Part shown: piece by piece, positions 34,830-43,338 of the stretch
How positions within the stretch are numbered: position 1 is the first letter of the stretch
Layout: each line of letters opens with the position of its first letter
The notes under the pieces: model-generated
Told to the model about the DNA's origin: nothing
The model's input: only the letters and a program-made list of their open reading frames with translations
Databases searched by the model: none
Translations under genes and position numbers: made by a program
NCBI RefSeq assembly: GCF_001905345.1
Contig: NZ_LFBV01000003.1
Coordinates: forward strand, 124,001-188,000
Source: Streptomyces uncialis
GTDB taxonomy: Bacteria > Actinomycetota > Actinomycetes > Streptomycetales > Streptomycetaceae
Direction of reading: 5' to 3'
DNA: 64,000 nt

Positions 34830-35678
34830 TCAGTGGTCGTCGTCGAAGTCCGCGACGCCGCGCTTCCAGTAGCCGGTGATGTCGTGGTCGGCCTTCTCCA
34901 GCCGCAGATCGTCACGGACCCAGCGGCGCAGCGGTTTGATCTGCCCCGCCTCCCCCGCGACCCATACGTAGAGCCGTTCGCCGTCGGGCACGGTCACCGC
35001 GGTCACGGCCCGCGCGAGCGCGTCGCCGGTGCCCACGGGCCGCCCGCCCCGGTGCAGCCAGCGCACCTCGACCCCGTCGGGTCCGGACAGCGCGATCTCC
35101 TCGGCCGCGTCGGTGACCTCGACGAACGCCCAGCCGCGGGCGTCGCGGGGCAGTTCCTCCAGCCAGCGCGCGATCGCGGGGAGCGCCGTGATGTCGCCCG
35201 CGAACAGATAGCGGTCGTAGGCGTGCGGCACGATCAGTCCGCCGGGCGGCCCGGCGACATGCACGACCGCGCCCGGCCGCACCGCGCGCGCCCAGTCGGA
35301 CGCGAGACCGCCCTCGTGCGGCGCGATGTCGATGTCGATCTCGCGCGCGACCGGGTCGTAGCGGCGCACGGTGTACTCGCGTGAGACGGGTGCGGGCCGC
35401 GGCCAGCGCAGCATCGCCCCGTCCTGTTCGGGCAGCCTGAGCGAGCCGTCCGGGCCGGGGAAGATGAGCTTCACGTGTTCGTCGGGCGCGTGGGCCTCGA
35501 AGCCCTCGGCGCCCGCGCCGCCCAGGGTCACCCGCAGCAGACCCGCGCCGACCCTGGCGGTACGCACGACCTCGGTCTGCCGGACCCGGATCGGATAGCC
35601 CACCTTCTCGGCTTCCCGGCCCTCCAGGACCTCCGCGATCCGTTCCAGGTGCCGGTGCCGGTGGTCGGTCCGGGTCAT
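34830..35678 (-). CDS. Siderophore-interacting FAD-dependent ferric reductase (ViuB/YqjH-like)
   Basis: A 282-residue cytoplasmic reductase of the SIP family, which releases iron by reducing the imported ferric siderophore. The FAD-binding motif R-x-Y-T-x-R is present as SREYTVRRYDP near residue 99. The NAD(P)-binding C-terminal half has LFAGDITALPAIARWLEEL, then YVWVAGEAGQIKPLRRW, and ends with the SIP signature TGYWKRG. ATG 35678 overlaps the carrier-protein stop by 4 bases. Its presence means the siderophore is probably reused instead of cut by an esterase, which is relevant because no Fes-type gene lies in the operon. Confidence 0.93.
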   Translation of the reverse strand: MTRTDHRHRHLERIAEVLEGREAEKVGYPIRVRQTEVVRTARVGAGLLRVTLGGAGAEGFEAHAPDEHVKLIFPGPDGSLRLPEQDGAMLRWPRPAPVSREYTVRRYDPVAREIDIDIAPHEGGLASDWARAVRPGAVVHVAGPPGGLIVPHAYDRYLFAGDITALPAIARWLEELPRDARGWAFVEVTDAAEEIALSGPDGVEVRWLHRGGRPVGTGDALARAVTAVTVPDGERLYVWVAGEAGQIKPLRRWVRDDLRLEKADHDITGYWKRGVADFDDDH

Positions 35679-35914
35679 GCGGTGCCGCCCGTCAGGATCG
35701 CCGTCCAGTGGGCCAGTTCGGGCCGCTCGGCCAGGTCGGGGAACTCCAGCGTGACCGCTCCCGCCGCGCGCCAGCGCTCGACGAGGGTCATCATCCGCAT
35801 CGAGTCCAGGCCGGAGTCGACCAGGTCGTCCTCGGGGCCGATCGCGGCGGGGTCGCAGCCCAGCACCTCCGCGACATCGGCGCGGACCCGCTCGGGCGTC
35901 AGGCTCACGCTCAT
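35675..35914 (-). CDS. Stand-alone aryl carrier protein for 2,3-dihydroxybenzoate
   Basis: A 79-residue carrier protein. The phosphopantetheine attachment serine is in DSGLDSMRMM near residue 37. The sequence resembles the C-terminal aryl carrier domain of EntB/DhbB (PEDDLVDSGLDS, and a hydrophobic helix 3 region). In E. coli and Bacillus this domain is fused to isochorismatase; here it is a separate gene overlapping both neighbours by 4 bases. DhbE should load it with dihydroxybenzoyl-AMP, and C1 of the NRPS should receive the acyl group. No phosphopantetheinyl transferase gene is in the window, so a genomic Sfp-type enzyme is required. Confidence 0.88.
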   Translation of the reverse strand: MSVSLTPERVRADVAEVLGCDPAAIGPEDDLVDSGLDSMRMMTLVERWRAAGAVTLEFPDLAERPELAHWTAILTGGTA

Positions 35915-36588
35915 CGTGCGGCTCCCGCGGGGACCGGGGCCGCCGACAGCGCGGCCAGGGTGTCGGCCGTCGTGGTCACCACACCGCAGCGCTGGGCGAC
36001 GTACTCGCAGGCCTGGTCGTGGCGTTCGCGGGAGAAGTCGGCGACGGCGTCGGCCACCAGGAAGGGCTGGACGTCACGCATGAACGCCTCGACGGCGGTG
36101 GCCTGGCAGCCGATGTGCGCGTACACACCCGTGATCAGCAGCTGGTCGCGGCCCAGCGCCCCCAGCAGTTCGGCGAACGAGCTGCGCTGGAAGGCGCTGT
36201 AGCGCCATTTGGCGAGGACGGTGTCGGACTCGGCCGGGGCGAGCTCGGGGACGATGTCCGCGGCCCGGGGGTCGGAGTCGATCACCGCGCCGATGCCGTC
36301 GCCCCAGAACTCGGTGAGCAGTCCGCGGTCCTCGGCGGCCTGCCTGCCGGGCTGCGCGGTGTAGAACACCGGGATCCCCCGCTCACGGGCGGCGTCCGCC
36401 AGCCGTGCGATGTTCGCGGTCGCCTCGGGCACCGGGGCCCCGGCGTACGGCGCGAGGAAGTAGCGCTGCATGTCGTGGACCAGCAGGGCGGCGCGGGCCG
36501 GATCGGGCGTCCACCGCACCCGTCCCCTGGGCAGTTCCGCGGCCACGGGCAGCTGATAGGGCCGGATCTGGGGCAGGGACACACTCAT
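35911..36588 (-). CDS. dhbB: Isochorismatase lacking a carrier domain
   Basis: A 225-residue isochorismatase that hydrolyses isochorismate to 2,3-dihydro-2,3-dihydroxybenzoate and pyruvate. The family Asp is in LLVHDMQRYF near residue 39, the Lys in VLAKWRYSAF, and the EntB-type loop TGVYAHIGCQATAVEAFMRD is well conserved. It stops after the isochorismatase domain, where EntB would continue into the carrier domain; that domain is the next gene. ATG 36588 shares a base with the dhbE stop (TGATG); a GTG at 36591 is an alternative. Confidence 0.92.
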   Translation of the reverse strand: MSVSLPQIRPYQLPVAAELPRGRVRWTPDPARAALLVHDMQRYFLAPYAGAPVPEATANIARLADAARERGIPVFYTAQPGRQAAEDRGLLTEFWGDGIGAVIDSDPRAADIVPELAPAESDTVLAKWRYSAFQRSSFAELLGALGRDQLLITGVYAHIGCQATAVEAFMRDVQPFLVADAVADFSRERHDQACEYVAQRCGVVTTTADTLAALSAAPVPAGAAR

Positions 36589-38195
36589 CACTCCTTCTTC
36601 GCGAGCGCGGCCAGTGCCGCTCTCAGCTCGCGCTTGCTGGTCTTGCCGACGCCGGTCACCGGGAACTCCCCGACGACCTGGACCAGGTCCGGCACCTTGA
36701 ACGCCGCGATCCCGCGCTCCCGCACGAAGGCGCGCAGCTCGCGGCCGGTGGGCGACGCGCCCTCGGCGGGCACGACATAGGCACAGGTCCGCTCACCGAG
36801 GTAGGTGTCGGGCACCGCGACGACGGCGGCGTCGAGCACGGCCGGGTGCGCCATCAGATGGTTCTCGACCTCTTCGGCGGCGATCTTCTCGCCGCCCCGG
36901 TTGATCTGCTCCTTGACCCGGCCGACGACCTCCAGCTGCCCCGAGGGCGTACGGCGCACCAGGTCACCGGTGCGGTAGAAGCCGTCCGCGGTGAACGCGG
37001 TGGCGTTGTGCTCGACGGCGCGGTAGTAGCCGCGGATCGTGTAGGGACCCCGGGTGAGCAGGGCGCCGGTGCCGCCCGGTGCCACCTCGGCGCCGGTGTC
37101 CGGGGCGACGACGCGGATCTCGTCGTCGGAGGAGATGGGGCGGCCCTGGGTGGTGAGCACGGTCTCCTCGGGGTCGTCGAGGCGCGTGTAGCAGACCAGG
37201 CCCTCGGCCATCCCGAACACCTGCTGAAGACGGCAGCCCAGCGCGGGGCCGATCCGCTCGGCGAGTTCGCGCCCGCATTTGGCGCCGCCGACCAGCAGGA
37301 CCTCCAGGGAGGACAGATCACGGTCGGTGCGGGCCGCGGCCTGCACCCACGCGGCGGCCAGCGGCGGCACCACCCCGGTGATCGTGACCCGTTCGTCCTG
37401 GATCAGCCGGAACGCGGTGTCCGCGTCCGGCCGGGGCGCCATGACCGTGGCCGCGCCCGCGTGGAGCGCGCCCAGCACCCCCGGTGAGCTGAGCGGGAAG
37501 TTGTGCGACACGGGCAGTGCGGCCAGGTACACGCTGTCCGGGCGCAGCCCGCAGATCCGGGCGCTCTCCCGGACGCTGTAGAGGTAGTCGTCGTGGGTGC
37601 GCGGGATCAGCTTCGCCAGCCCGGTGCTCCCGCCGGACAGCTGGAGGAACGCCACCCCCTGCGGGTCGGGGTCGGGCAGTTCGCGCGGCGCGGTCGCGGC
37701 CAGGCCGGCGAACTCGTCCGAGCCGACCACCAGTACCCGCCGCAGGGAGTCCACCTCGGACGCGACGGCGCGGGCGGTCGCGGCGTGGTCGTGCCGCTCG
37801 TGCTCGCCGACGGTGATGACGGCGGCGGCCTCGCTGTGCGCGGCGAAGTGCCGCAGCTCGCTGCGCCGGTGCGCGGGCAGCGCGAACACCGGCAGCACCC
37901 CGGCACGCCACATCCCGAACACCACCGGCAGGAACTCGGGGATGTTGGGCAGTTGCAGCACGATCCGTTCACCGGGCGCGAACCCGGCGCCGACCAGGCC
38001 CGCCGCGATCCGGTGGGCCCGCTCGTCCAGCTCGGCGAAGCTCCAGCGGGTGTCCCCGCCGACGACGGCGGTCCGGTCCGGGTACGCGGCGGCCAGCGAG
38101 GTGAGGAGCGCCCCGAAGGTCTGTCCGCGCCAGTGGCCCGACGCCCGGTAGCGCGCGGCGGTGTCCGGCGGCCAGGGCACATGGTCCACGGTCAT
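36588..38195 (-). CDS. dhbE: 2,3-dihydroxybenzoate-AMP ligase (EntE/DhbE)
   Basis: A 535-residue stand-alone adenylation enzyme. It activates dihydroxybenzoate as the acyl-AMP and loads the aryl carrier protein. Core motifs: LQLSGGSTGLAKLIPRTH (P-loop), LPVSHNFPLSSPGVLG (the aryl-acid pocket with the Asn-Phe pair seen in DhbE), QVFGMAEGL, YRTGDLVR, NRGGEKIAAEEVENHL, and the catalytic Lys in TGVGKTSKREL. ATG 38195 overlaps the dhbC stop by 4 bases. Aryl acids other than dihydroxybenzoate, such as salicylate, are made unlikely by the neighbouring dhbA and isochorismatase. Confidence 0.95.
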   Translation of the reverse strand: MTVDHVPWPPDTAARYRASGHWRGQTFGALLTSLAAAYPDRTAVVGGDTRWSFAELDERAHRIAAGLVGAGFAPGERIVLQLPNIPEFLPVVFGMWRAGVLPVFALPAHRRSELRHFAAHSEAAAVITVGEHERHDHAATARAVASEVDSLRRVLVVGSDEFAGLAATAPRELPDPDPQGVAFLQLSGGSTGLAKLIPRTHDDYLYSVRESARICGLRPDSVYLAALPVSHNFPLSSPGVLGALHAGAATVMAPRPDADTAFRLIQDERVTITGVVPPLAAAWVQAAARTDRDLSSLEVLLVGGAKCGRELAERIGPALGCRLQQVFGMAEGLVCYTRLDDPEETVLTTQGRPISSDDEIRVVAPDTGAEVAPGGTGALLTRGPYTIRGYYRAVEHNATAFTADGFYRTGDLVRRTPSGQLEVVGRVKEQINRGGEKIAAEEVENHLMAHPAVLDAAVVAVPDTYLGERTCAYVVPAEGASPTGRELRAFVRERGIAAFKVPDLVQVVGEFPVTGVGKTSKRELRAALAALAKKE

Positions 38196-39388
38196 GCCAT
38201 GTCCTCCACGCCGAGGGCACGCAGCAGCGTGCGGAACTTCGCCCCGGTCTCGGCCAGTTCGGCGGCGGGGTCCGAGCCCGCGACGATCCCGGCCCCGGCG
38301 AACAGCCGCACGGTCCGGTCGCACACCTCGGCGCTGCGTATCGTCACCGCCCACTCGCCGTCGCCGTCGAGGCCGGTCCAGCCGACCATCCCCGCGTAGT
38401 AGCCGCGGGCCTGCGGTTCCAGGTCCGTGATGGCGGCGAGGGCGCCGGGCGCGGGCACACCGCACACCGCGGGGGTGGGGTGCAGCGCCTCGGCCAGTCC
38501 CAGCGCCGAACAGGCGGGGTCGGTGGGGTCCGCCAGCCGTCCGGTGATCCGGGTGGACAGATGCCACATGGTCGGGGTGCCGATCACCTCGGGCCCCGAG
38601 GGCACGTCCAGGTCGGCACAGAACCTGCCGAGCACCTCGGCCACCTGGGCCGCGGTGTGGGCGTGTTCGCCGAGGTCCTTGGCCGATTCACGCAGCCGCG
38701 CGACCCGCTCGCGGTCCAGCGCGTCGTCGCCCGACCGGGGGGCCGAGCCCGCCAGCGGGTTGGCGACCACGGTCGCGCCGCGACGGGACACCAGCAGTTC
38801 GGGGCTGGCTCCGACGAGGGTGCGCGGGGCGGGGTCACCGGGCGCGGTGACGTCCACGGCGAAGGCGTACGCGGCGGGGTCGGCGCGCACCAGCCGGGCC
38901 AGCAGCGCGGGCACCCACACCGGGGCATCCGCGGTCAGTTCCAGACCGCGGGCCAGTACGACCTTGCGCAGGTCGCCGCGGCCGATGAGTTCCAGGGCGC
39001 GGCGGACGCTTTCGGCGTAGCGCGCGGACTCGGGGCGCGGGGTGATCGTCCATGAGGTGCCGGACTCCGCTTCGGGGGCCCGTACCCCGGCGGGGGCGTC
39101 CGCGCGCCGCACCACGGAGGGCACCACCAGGCCGGTCTCCGCCGCCGGGTTGAAGCCGACGGCCCCGGCGACGACGGGCTCGGGCACTCCCGCCGTGGCG
39201 GCCGCGTCGAGCGCCTCGGCCGCGGCGAGGGCCTGCGCCCCGCCACCGGCCCGCACCCGGGCGTGGACGCCGTCGGCGAGCAGGGTCCCCCGGGGGGAGG
39301 AGAAGTATAAGGAGCCGGGCAGATAGGCAGCCAGGAGGTCGGCCGCCCGGTGCACAGGCCTCGGGCGCACCAGCGCGGATATGGACAC
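38192..39388 (-). CDS. dhbC: Isochorismate synthase (EntC/DhbC)
   Basis: A 398-residue chorismate-using enzyme that isomerises chorismate to isochorismate. Family sequences include LRKVVLARGLELTADAPV with the catalytic Lys, then LVGASPELLVSRRGATVVANPLAG, STRITGRL, LHPTPAVCGVPA and the Mg-binding stretch near the end (GEWAVTIRSAEVCDRTVRLFAGAGIVAGSDP). Start is GTG 39388, about 10 bases from AGGAAGGA. It lies 16 bases after dhbA. It competes for chorismate with aromatic amino-acid synthesis, which explains the DAHP synthase gene at the operon end. Confidence 0.94.
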   Translation of the reverse strand: MSISALVRPRPVHRAADLLAAYLPGSLYFSSPRGTLLADGVHARVRAGGGAQALAAAEALDAAATAGVPEPVVAGAVGFNPAAETGLVVPSVVRRADAPAGVRAPEAESGTSWTITPRPESARYAESVRRALELIGRGDLRKVVLARGLELTADAPVWVPALLARLVRADPAAYAFAVDVTAPGDPAPRTLVGASPELLVSRRGATVVANPLAGSAPRSGDDALDRERVARLRESAKDLGEHAHTAAQVAEVLGRFCADLDVPSGPEVIGTPTMWHLSTRITGRLADPTDPACSALGLAEALHPTPAVCGVPAPGALAAITDLEPQARGYYAGMVGWTGLDGDGEWAVTIRSAEVCDRTVRLFAGAGIVAGSDPAAELAETGAKFRTLLRALGVEDMA

Positions 39389-39404
39389 GTCAGCGATTCC
39401 TTCC

Positions 39405-40187
39405 TCAGGCGCGCAGGGTCGCGCCGCCGTCGACGAACAGGTTCTGCATGGTGATGTGCCGGGCCCGGTCGGAGACCAGGAACAGCACGGCGTCGGCGAT
39501 GTCGGCCGGCTCGGCGATGCGCCCGAGCGGTATGCCCACCCGGAACTGTTCGGGGGTGCCCGCTATCACCCGGTCGAGGTCGTCCTCGTCCGTCCACAGC
39601 AGTCGCTGCATCGGGGTGTCGGTCGAGCCGGGTGAGACCACGTTGCAGCGGATGCCGTGGCGGGCGACCTCCAGTCCGAGGCAGCGGGTGAGCATGGTGG
39701 TCGCCGCTTTGGAGGCCGCGTAGGCGCCCATGCCCGTACGTGGTACGCCCGAGGCGTTGGAGCCGACGGTCACCAGGGAACCGCGCCCTCGTGGGACCAT
39801 CCGGCGGGCCAGTTCACGCAGGACGAGGAACGCGCCCGTGGTGTTCACGGAGAAGGTGTCCGCCCAGTCCTCGTCGGTGGTCTCGCACAGCGGTGCGGGC
39901 CGCAGGATGCCCGCGACGGACACCCCGGTGACGATCGGCCCGATGTCGTGTTCGGTCCGGTCGACGACGTCGGCGACCGCGGCCGGGTCGGCCACATCGG
40001 CGGTGAAGGGGACGACCCTTCCGCCGGAGCGTTCCGCGAGATCCTTCAGACCGTCCGCGTCGATGTCGACCGCGGCGACGGTCGCGCCCTCACGGACCAG
40101 TCCGTCGACCACGGCGGCCCCTATCCCTCTGGCCGCCCCGGTGACCAGCGCGACCGAGCCCGTACTTCCCCCGTCCCGGGCAAACAT
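39405..40187 (-). CDS. dhbA: 2,3-dihydro-2,3-dihydroxybenzoate dehydrogenase (EntA/DhbA)
   Basis: A 260-residue short-chain dehydrogenase, oxidising 2,3-dihydrodihydroxybenzoate to the aromatic catechol with NAD. It has TGAARGIGAAVVDGL, the Asp in AVDIDADG that selects NAD, the catalytic Ser in LVTVGSNASG, and YAASK with the catalytic Tyr and Lys. The GVSVAGILRPAPL stretch and QNLFVDGGATL end match EntA. ATG 40187 is 5 bases from AGGGGGG. It is the first gene of the operon, with an iron box 19 bases upstream of its start codon. Confidence 0.94.
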   Translation of the reverse strand: MFARDGGSTGSVALVTGAARGIGAAVVDGLVREGATVAAVDIDADGLKDLAERSGGRVVPFTADVADPAAVADVVDRTEHDIGPIVTGVSVAGILRPAPLCETTDEDWADTFSVNTTGAFLVLRELARRMVPRGRGSLVTVGSNASGVPRTGMGAYAASKAATTMLTRCLGLEVARHGIRCNVVSPGSTDTPMQRLLWTDEDDLDRVIAGTPEQFRVGIPLGRIAEPADIADAVLFLVSDRARHITMQNLFVDGGATLRA

Positions 40188-40205
40188 GCATCCCCCCTCG
40201 CTCGG

Positions 40206-40224
40206 TAAAGTAAGGCTAACCTAA
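40206..40224. promoter_or_regulatory. IdeR/DmdR iron box controlling the siderophore operon
   Basis: TAAAGTAAGGCTAACCTAA matches 16 of 19 bases of the actinobacterial iron box TTAGGTTAGGCTAACCTAA. The right arm is perfect. It is the only such site seen in the window and lies just before the first gene of the operon, so iron-loaded IdeR/DmdR should repress the whole unit from dhbA to the DAHP synthase gene. Confidence 0.85.
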
Positions 40225-40510
40225 TCAGACTCGTCGACATACGCAAGAAGCTGTGCGCTTCCTGACCCGGTGACATATGACTCAGCGTCATTTCGCTCCG
40301 AAACCAACGGAGTTGGTCCCTTTTAGGAGCGCTTTCACACGCTCGACGGGCCTCGTACCGCTGTACGACGTAGAGCACTCGTCGCGGTACGCCAGACGTA
40401 GTCCGGACAGACTCAGACGGCACAACGGCCCCTGGGCGCCCCAGGAGCACACCCGTCACAGCCGGGAGCGGTGCGGTGCGCTTCGGCCCCGCGGTCCCGG
40501 ACCGGCACAG

Positions 40511-40543
40511 CCGTGCCGGGCTCCGTGTGGGAGCCCGGCACGG
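40511..40543 (-). terminator. Strong hairpin terminator after the surface-protein gene
   Basis: A perfect 14-base-pair stem, CCGTGCCGGGCTCC (40511-40524) with GGAGCCCGGCACGG (40530-40543), has a 5-base loop. It begins 15 bases past the stop of the surface-protein gene, so it should end that transcript before the siderophore promoter. The stretch 40225-40510 contains no gene and is less GC-rich than its surroundings. Confidence 0.75.
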
Positions 40544-40557
40544 GAAATGGTGTCGGA

Positions 40558-43173
40558 TCAGGACCGCACCGCCTTGCCCTTGGGGTTCTCACCCCGCTGG
40601 TTGGCGATCCGGACGCCGATCGGGGTGTCCGCGTTCAGGGCGGTGATCTCGTAGGGACCGGTGACGGGCCTGGCGGGCAGCACATAGCCCTCGGGAACGT
40701 CGGTCTCCCGCAGGTAGTACGCGCCCGCGGGCAGATCACCGAAGACGCACACACCCGCGCGGTCCGTGGCGCAGCCGCCACCGATCCGGGTGTCCGCGGG
40801 GACGGTGCCTGCGGCCCTGGTCTGGAGGCCGGTCACCCCGTTCGTCTCCTCCCAGACCTCGAAGACGGCTCCTGGCAGCGCCCGGCCGTTCTTCGCGTCG
40901 GTCTTGTGGACCTTGATGGTGCCCTTGACCGGGGGGATCGTGACGGTCGCCGTGACAGGGCCGCTCACCACGGTGTTCCCGGCCGGGTCCTCCCCGGCGG
41001 CCTGGGCGCGGTTGGTGACCTCGCCCTCGCGGCCGTCCGCCTCGGTGAGGACGTACGCGCCGGTGCAGGTCGTCACGGCGCCCGGCGCCAGGGTCGTCGC
41101 CGCGCAGACGACGGACGTGATGTGGTCGTCCGTCACCCGTACCCCGGTCAGGGTCCGGGTGCCGCTGTTGGTGACGGTGTACGCGTACTCGACGGTGTCA
41201 CCGACCCGGTGGGGGCCGGGGCTGGTCACCCGCTTGGTGACGGAGATCGCGGGCCCGCCGGCGATCGGCAGGGTCGCCTGGGCCGGGGGTGAGGTGACGG
41301 TCCGGCCCGCCGCGGTACCCGTGGCGTTCGCGGTGTTGGTGACGGAACCGGCGTCGGCGTCCGCCTGGGTGACGGTGTACGTGCCCCGGCATTCGGTGCT
41401 GTCGCCGCTCTCGCCCTCCGGTTGCAGGGTGGTCGCGTCACAGGTGATGCCGGTGACCCGGTCGTCCGTCACCGTGACACCGGTCAGCGGGAGGCCCCCC
41501 GTGTTGCGGACCGTGTACCCGTACCCGACCTGGGTGCCCACGGTGTACGGGCCGGGGGTCGTGACCCGCTTCTCCAGCGAGATGCCCGGGGCGCGCGCGA
41601 TCGGCACGGTCTCGTCGGACGGCGGCGAGCTGACCGGGGTACCACCCGAAGTGCCGCTCGCGACAGCGGTGTTGGTGATCGACCCCTGCGCCACATCCTG
41701 GGCGGTGACCACATACGTCGCCGTACAGGTGACGGTCTCGCCCACACCGAGCGTGGTGACCGGACAGCTCACCGGACCGACCTTCGGGTCGTTCACCACC
41801 AGTTGGGTGATCGGCGCGCCACCGGAGTTGGTGACCACGAAGTCGTACGGGACCTCGCTGCCCTCCTCCAGCAGACCGGGCAGCGGCTCACGGACCTGCT
41901 TCACCAGGTCCAGCGCGGGCAGCGGCCGTTCGGTGGCGATGGCGACATTGCGGATGAGGTGCACGTCGGTGAACAGCCCGGTCGACGCGGCGAAGCCGAA
42001 CTTGTAGGTGTCGGGTACCGGTTCGGGCGCGGGGGTGGAGATGACCTGCTGGAAGCCCGCCCCGTCGTTGAAGTCCACCGCCACCGTCAGCACCGGGTTC
42101 GGCGCCGGGGTCAGATGGACGTTCACCCGGCGGCGCGACGGCTCCAGCGCGGTCTCGGCCTCTGCCGGGGTGGCACCGGGCGGCAGATCCGTCAGCGGCC
42201 CCTGGAGCGAACCGGGCAGGGTGGACGGCCAGGGCCCGTTCGTCGTGAAGTTGCTCGTGGTGGCGGTCAGGAAGCAGTACCCCTCGATACCGTCACCCGG
42301 ACCCCGCACGGTCACCATGTTGGCGCCGGGGGCGGGAATCCGGAACGCGGTGCCCGCCGGTGAGCGCTGGGCGCAGCCGTTGCCGCGCTGCTCCCAGTCG
42401 CCGAAATAGTTGCCGAGGACATCCAGGCCGACACCGAGATATCCCCGGTCGACCCCGGGGACGAAGGAGTTGACGGGGTTGTCGTCGGGCAGCTTCTGCG
42501 CGTAGCCGAGGCTGCCGCCGAACGCGCCCGGATGGGTGAGCGAGGTGTCGCCGTCCACCAGGAAGAACGAGATGCCGTCGGCCGGGGTCGCCGGAGTGGT
42601 GCTGCCGTACTGCCACTGGTCGAAGGTGACGTCGAGCCCTTCGGCGGCGGGCAGCGCTTGGTCGTAGAGGACGGCACCCGACTGGTCGTTGGACGCGTCG
42701 GTGAGCTGGAGGTACCCGTGGGGCGCGCCGTCGGCCGGAGGGACCGGTCCGGTCCGCGCCGCCGGGCAGCCGCCGAGCGGGTGCCCGCCCGGCCCCGGCG
42801 CCGGGGCGGCCGGGGCCCCGGTGAGGCACGCCGAGCCCACCGCGACGAAGCCGGCGTCGGCTGTCGCGCCCGTGAACGTCTCCGCCACCAACGGGGTCCC
42901 GGCACGCGGGGCGGCGGCCTTGAGCGGGGCGGCCTTGAGCGATGCGGGCCTGAGCGGGGCGGCGGCGGTCTCGGGGAGGCCCGGGGTGACGGCCGACGGC
43001 AGACCCGGGGTGACGGCCGCCGGGAGGCCCGAGGCAGTGGCCGGTGCGTGGCCCGTGGCGGTGGCCGGTGGGGCGGCCGGGAGTACCGCTCCCAGCGCTC
43101 CGACCACCATCGCCACCACCAGACCTGCGGTTCTTCGTCCGCGGAGACCCGCGGACGCCTGTGCTTTGATCAT
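40558..43173 (-). CDS. Large secreted protein: lectin-like domain, three DUF11 repeats and SpaA-type domain
   Basis: An 871-residue exported protein. A signal peptide (LRGRRTAGLVVAMVVGALGAVLPAAPPATA) leads to a repetitive Pro/Ala linker (about residues 45-90; AVTPGLP, LKAAPLKAA). A legume-lectin-like domain spans about 95-400 (VTFDQWQYGST, ADGISFFLVDGD, GSLGYAQ). Three about 100-residue DUF11 repeats follow, each starting KxVxxPG and containing VTNSG or VRNTG and TCTATY-like strands with Cys pairs. The C-terminus is a SpaA/prealbumin-like domain (IKVHKTDAKNGRALPGAVFEVWEE, GAYYLRETDVPEGYVL). There is no LPxTG motif or C-terminal helix, so it is probably released or held by carbohydrate binding. 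ATG 43173 is preferred over a GTG two codons upstream. Its function is likely adhesive. Confidence 0.85.
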   Translation of the reverse strand: MIKAQASAGLRGRRTAGLVVAMVVGALGAVLPAAPPATATGHAPATASGLPAAVTPGLPSAVTPGLPETAAAPLRPASLKAAPLKAAAPRAGTPLVAETFTGATADAGFVAVGSACLTGAPAAPAPGPGGHPLGGCPAARTGPVPPADGAPHGYLQLTDASNDQSGAVLYDQALPAAEGLDVTFDQWQYGSTTPATPADGISFFLVDGDTSLTHPGAFGGSLGYAQKLPDDNPVNSFVPGVDRGYLGVGLDVLGNYFGDWEQRGNGCAQRSPAGTAFRIPAPGANMVTVRGPGDGIEGYCFLTATTSNFTTNGPWPSTLPGSLQGPLTDLPPGATPAEAETALEPSRRRVNVHLTPAPNPVLTVAVDFNDGAGFQQVISTPAPEPVPDTYKFGFAASTGLFTDVHLIRNVAIATERPLPALDLVKQVREPLPGLLEEGSEVPYDFVVTNSGGAPITQLVVNDPKVGPVSCPVTTLGVGETVTCTATYVVTAQDVAQGSITNTAVASGTSGGTPVSSPPSDETVPIARAPGISLEKRVTTPGPYTVGTQVGYGYTVRNTGGLPLTGVTVTDDRVTGITCDATTLQPEGESGDSTECRGTYTVTQADADAGSVTNTANATGTAAGRTVTSPPAQATLPIAGGPAISVTKRVTSPGPHRVGDTVEYAYTVTNSGTRTLTGVRVTDDHITSVVCAATTLAPGAVTTCTGAYVLTEADGREGEVTNRAQAAGEDPAGNTVVSGPVTATVTIPPVKGTIKVHKTDAKNGRALPGAVFEVWEETNGVTGLQTRAAGTVPADTRIGGGCATDRAGVCVFGDLPAGAYYLRETDVPEGYVLPARPVTGPYEITALNADTPIGVRIANQRGENPKGKAVRS

Positions 43174-43338
43174 GGTCACGATCCGTATCGCGGGCCGGTC
43201 CCGCCACCGAGGGCCCCGGCCCGAAGTCGCCGCGGGTCAGCCTCCTGCGCCGGGAAGCTCCCCCGTACAGCCGTGCCGTGACACGGTCCGCCCGGCCGGC
43301 GTCCCCTGGCCGTCCCCTGGCCGGACCGGCCCGGGGCC

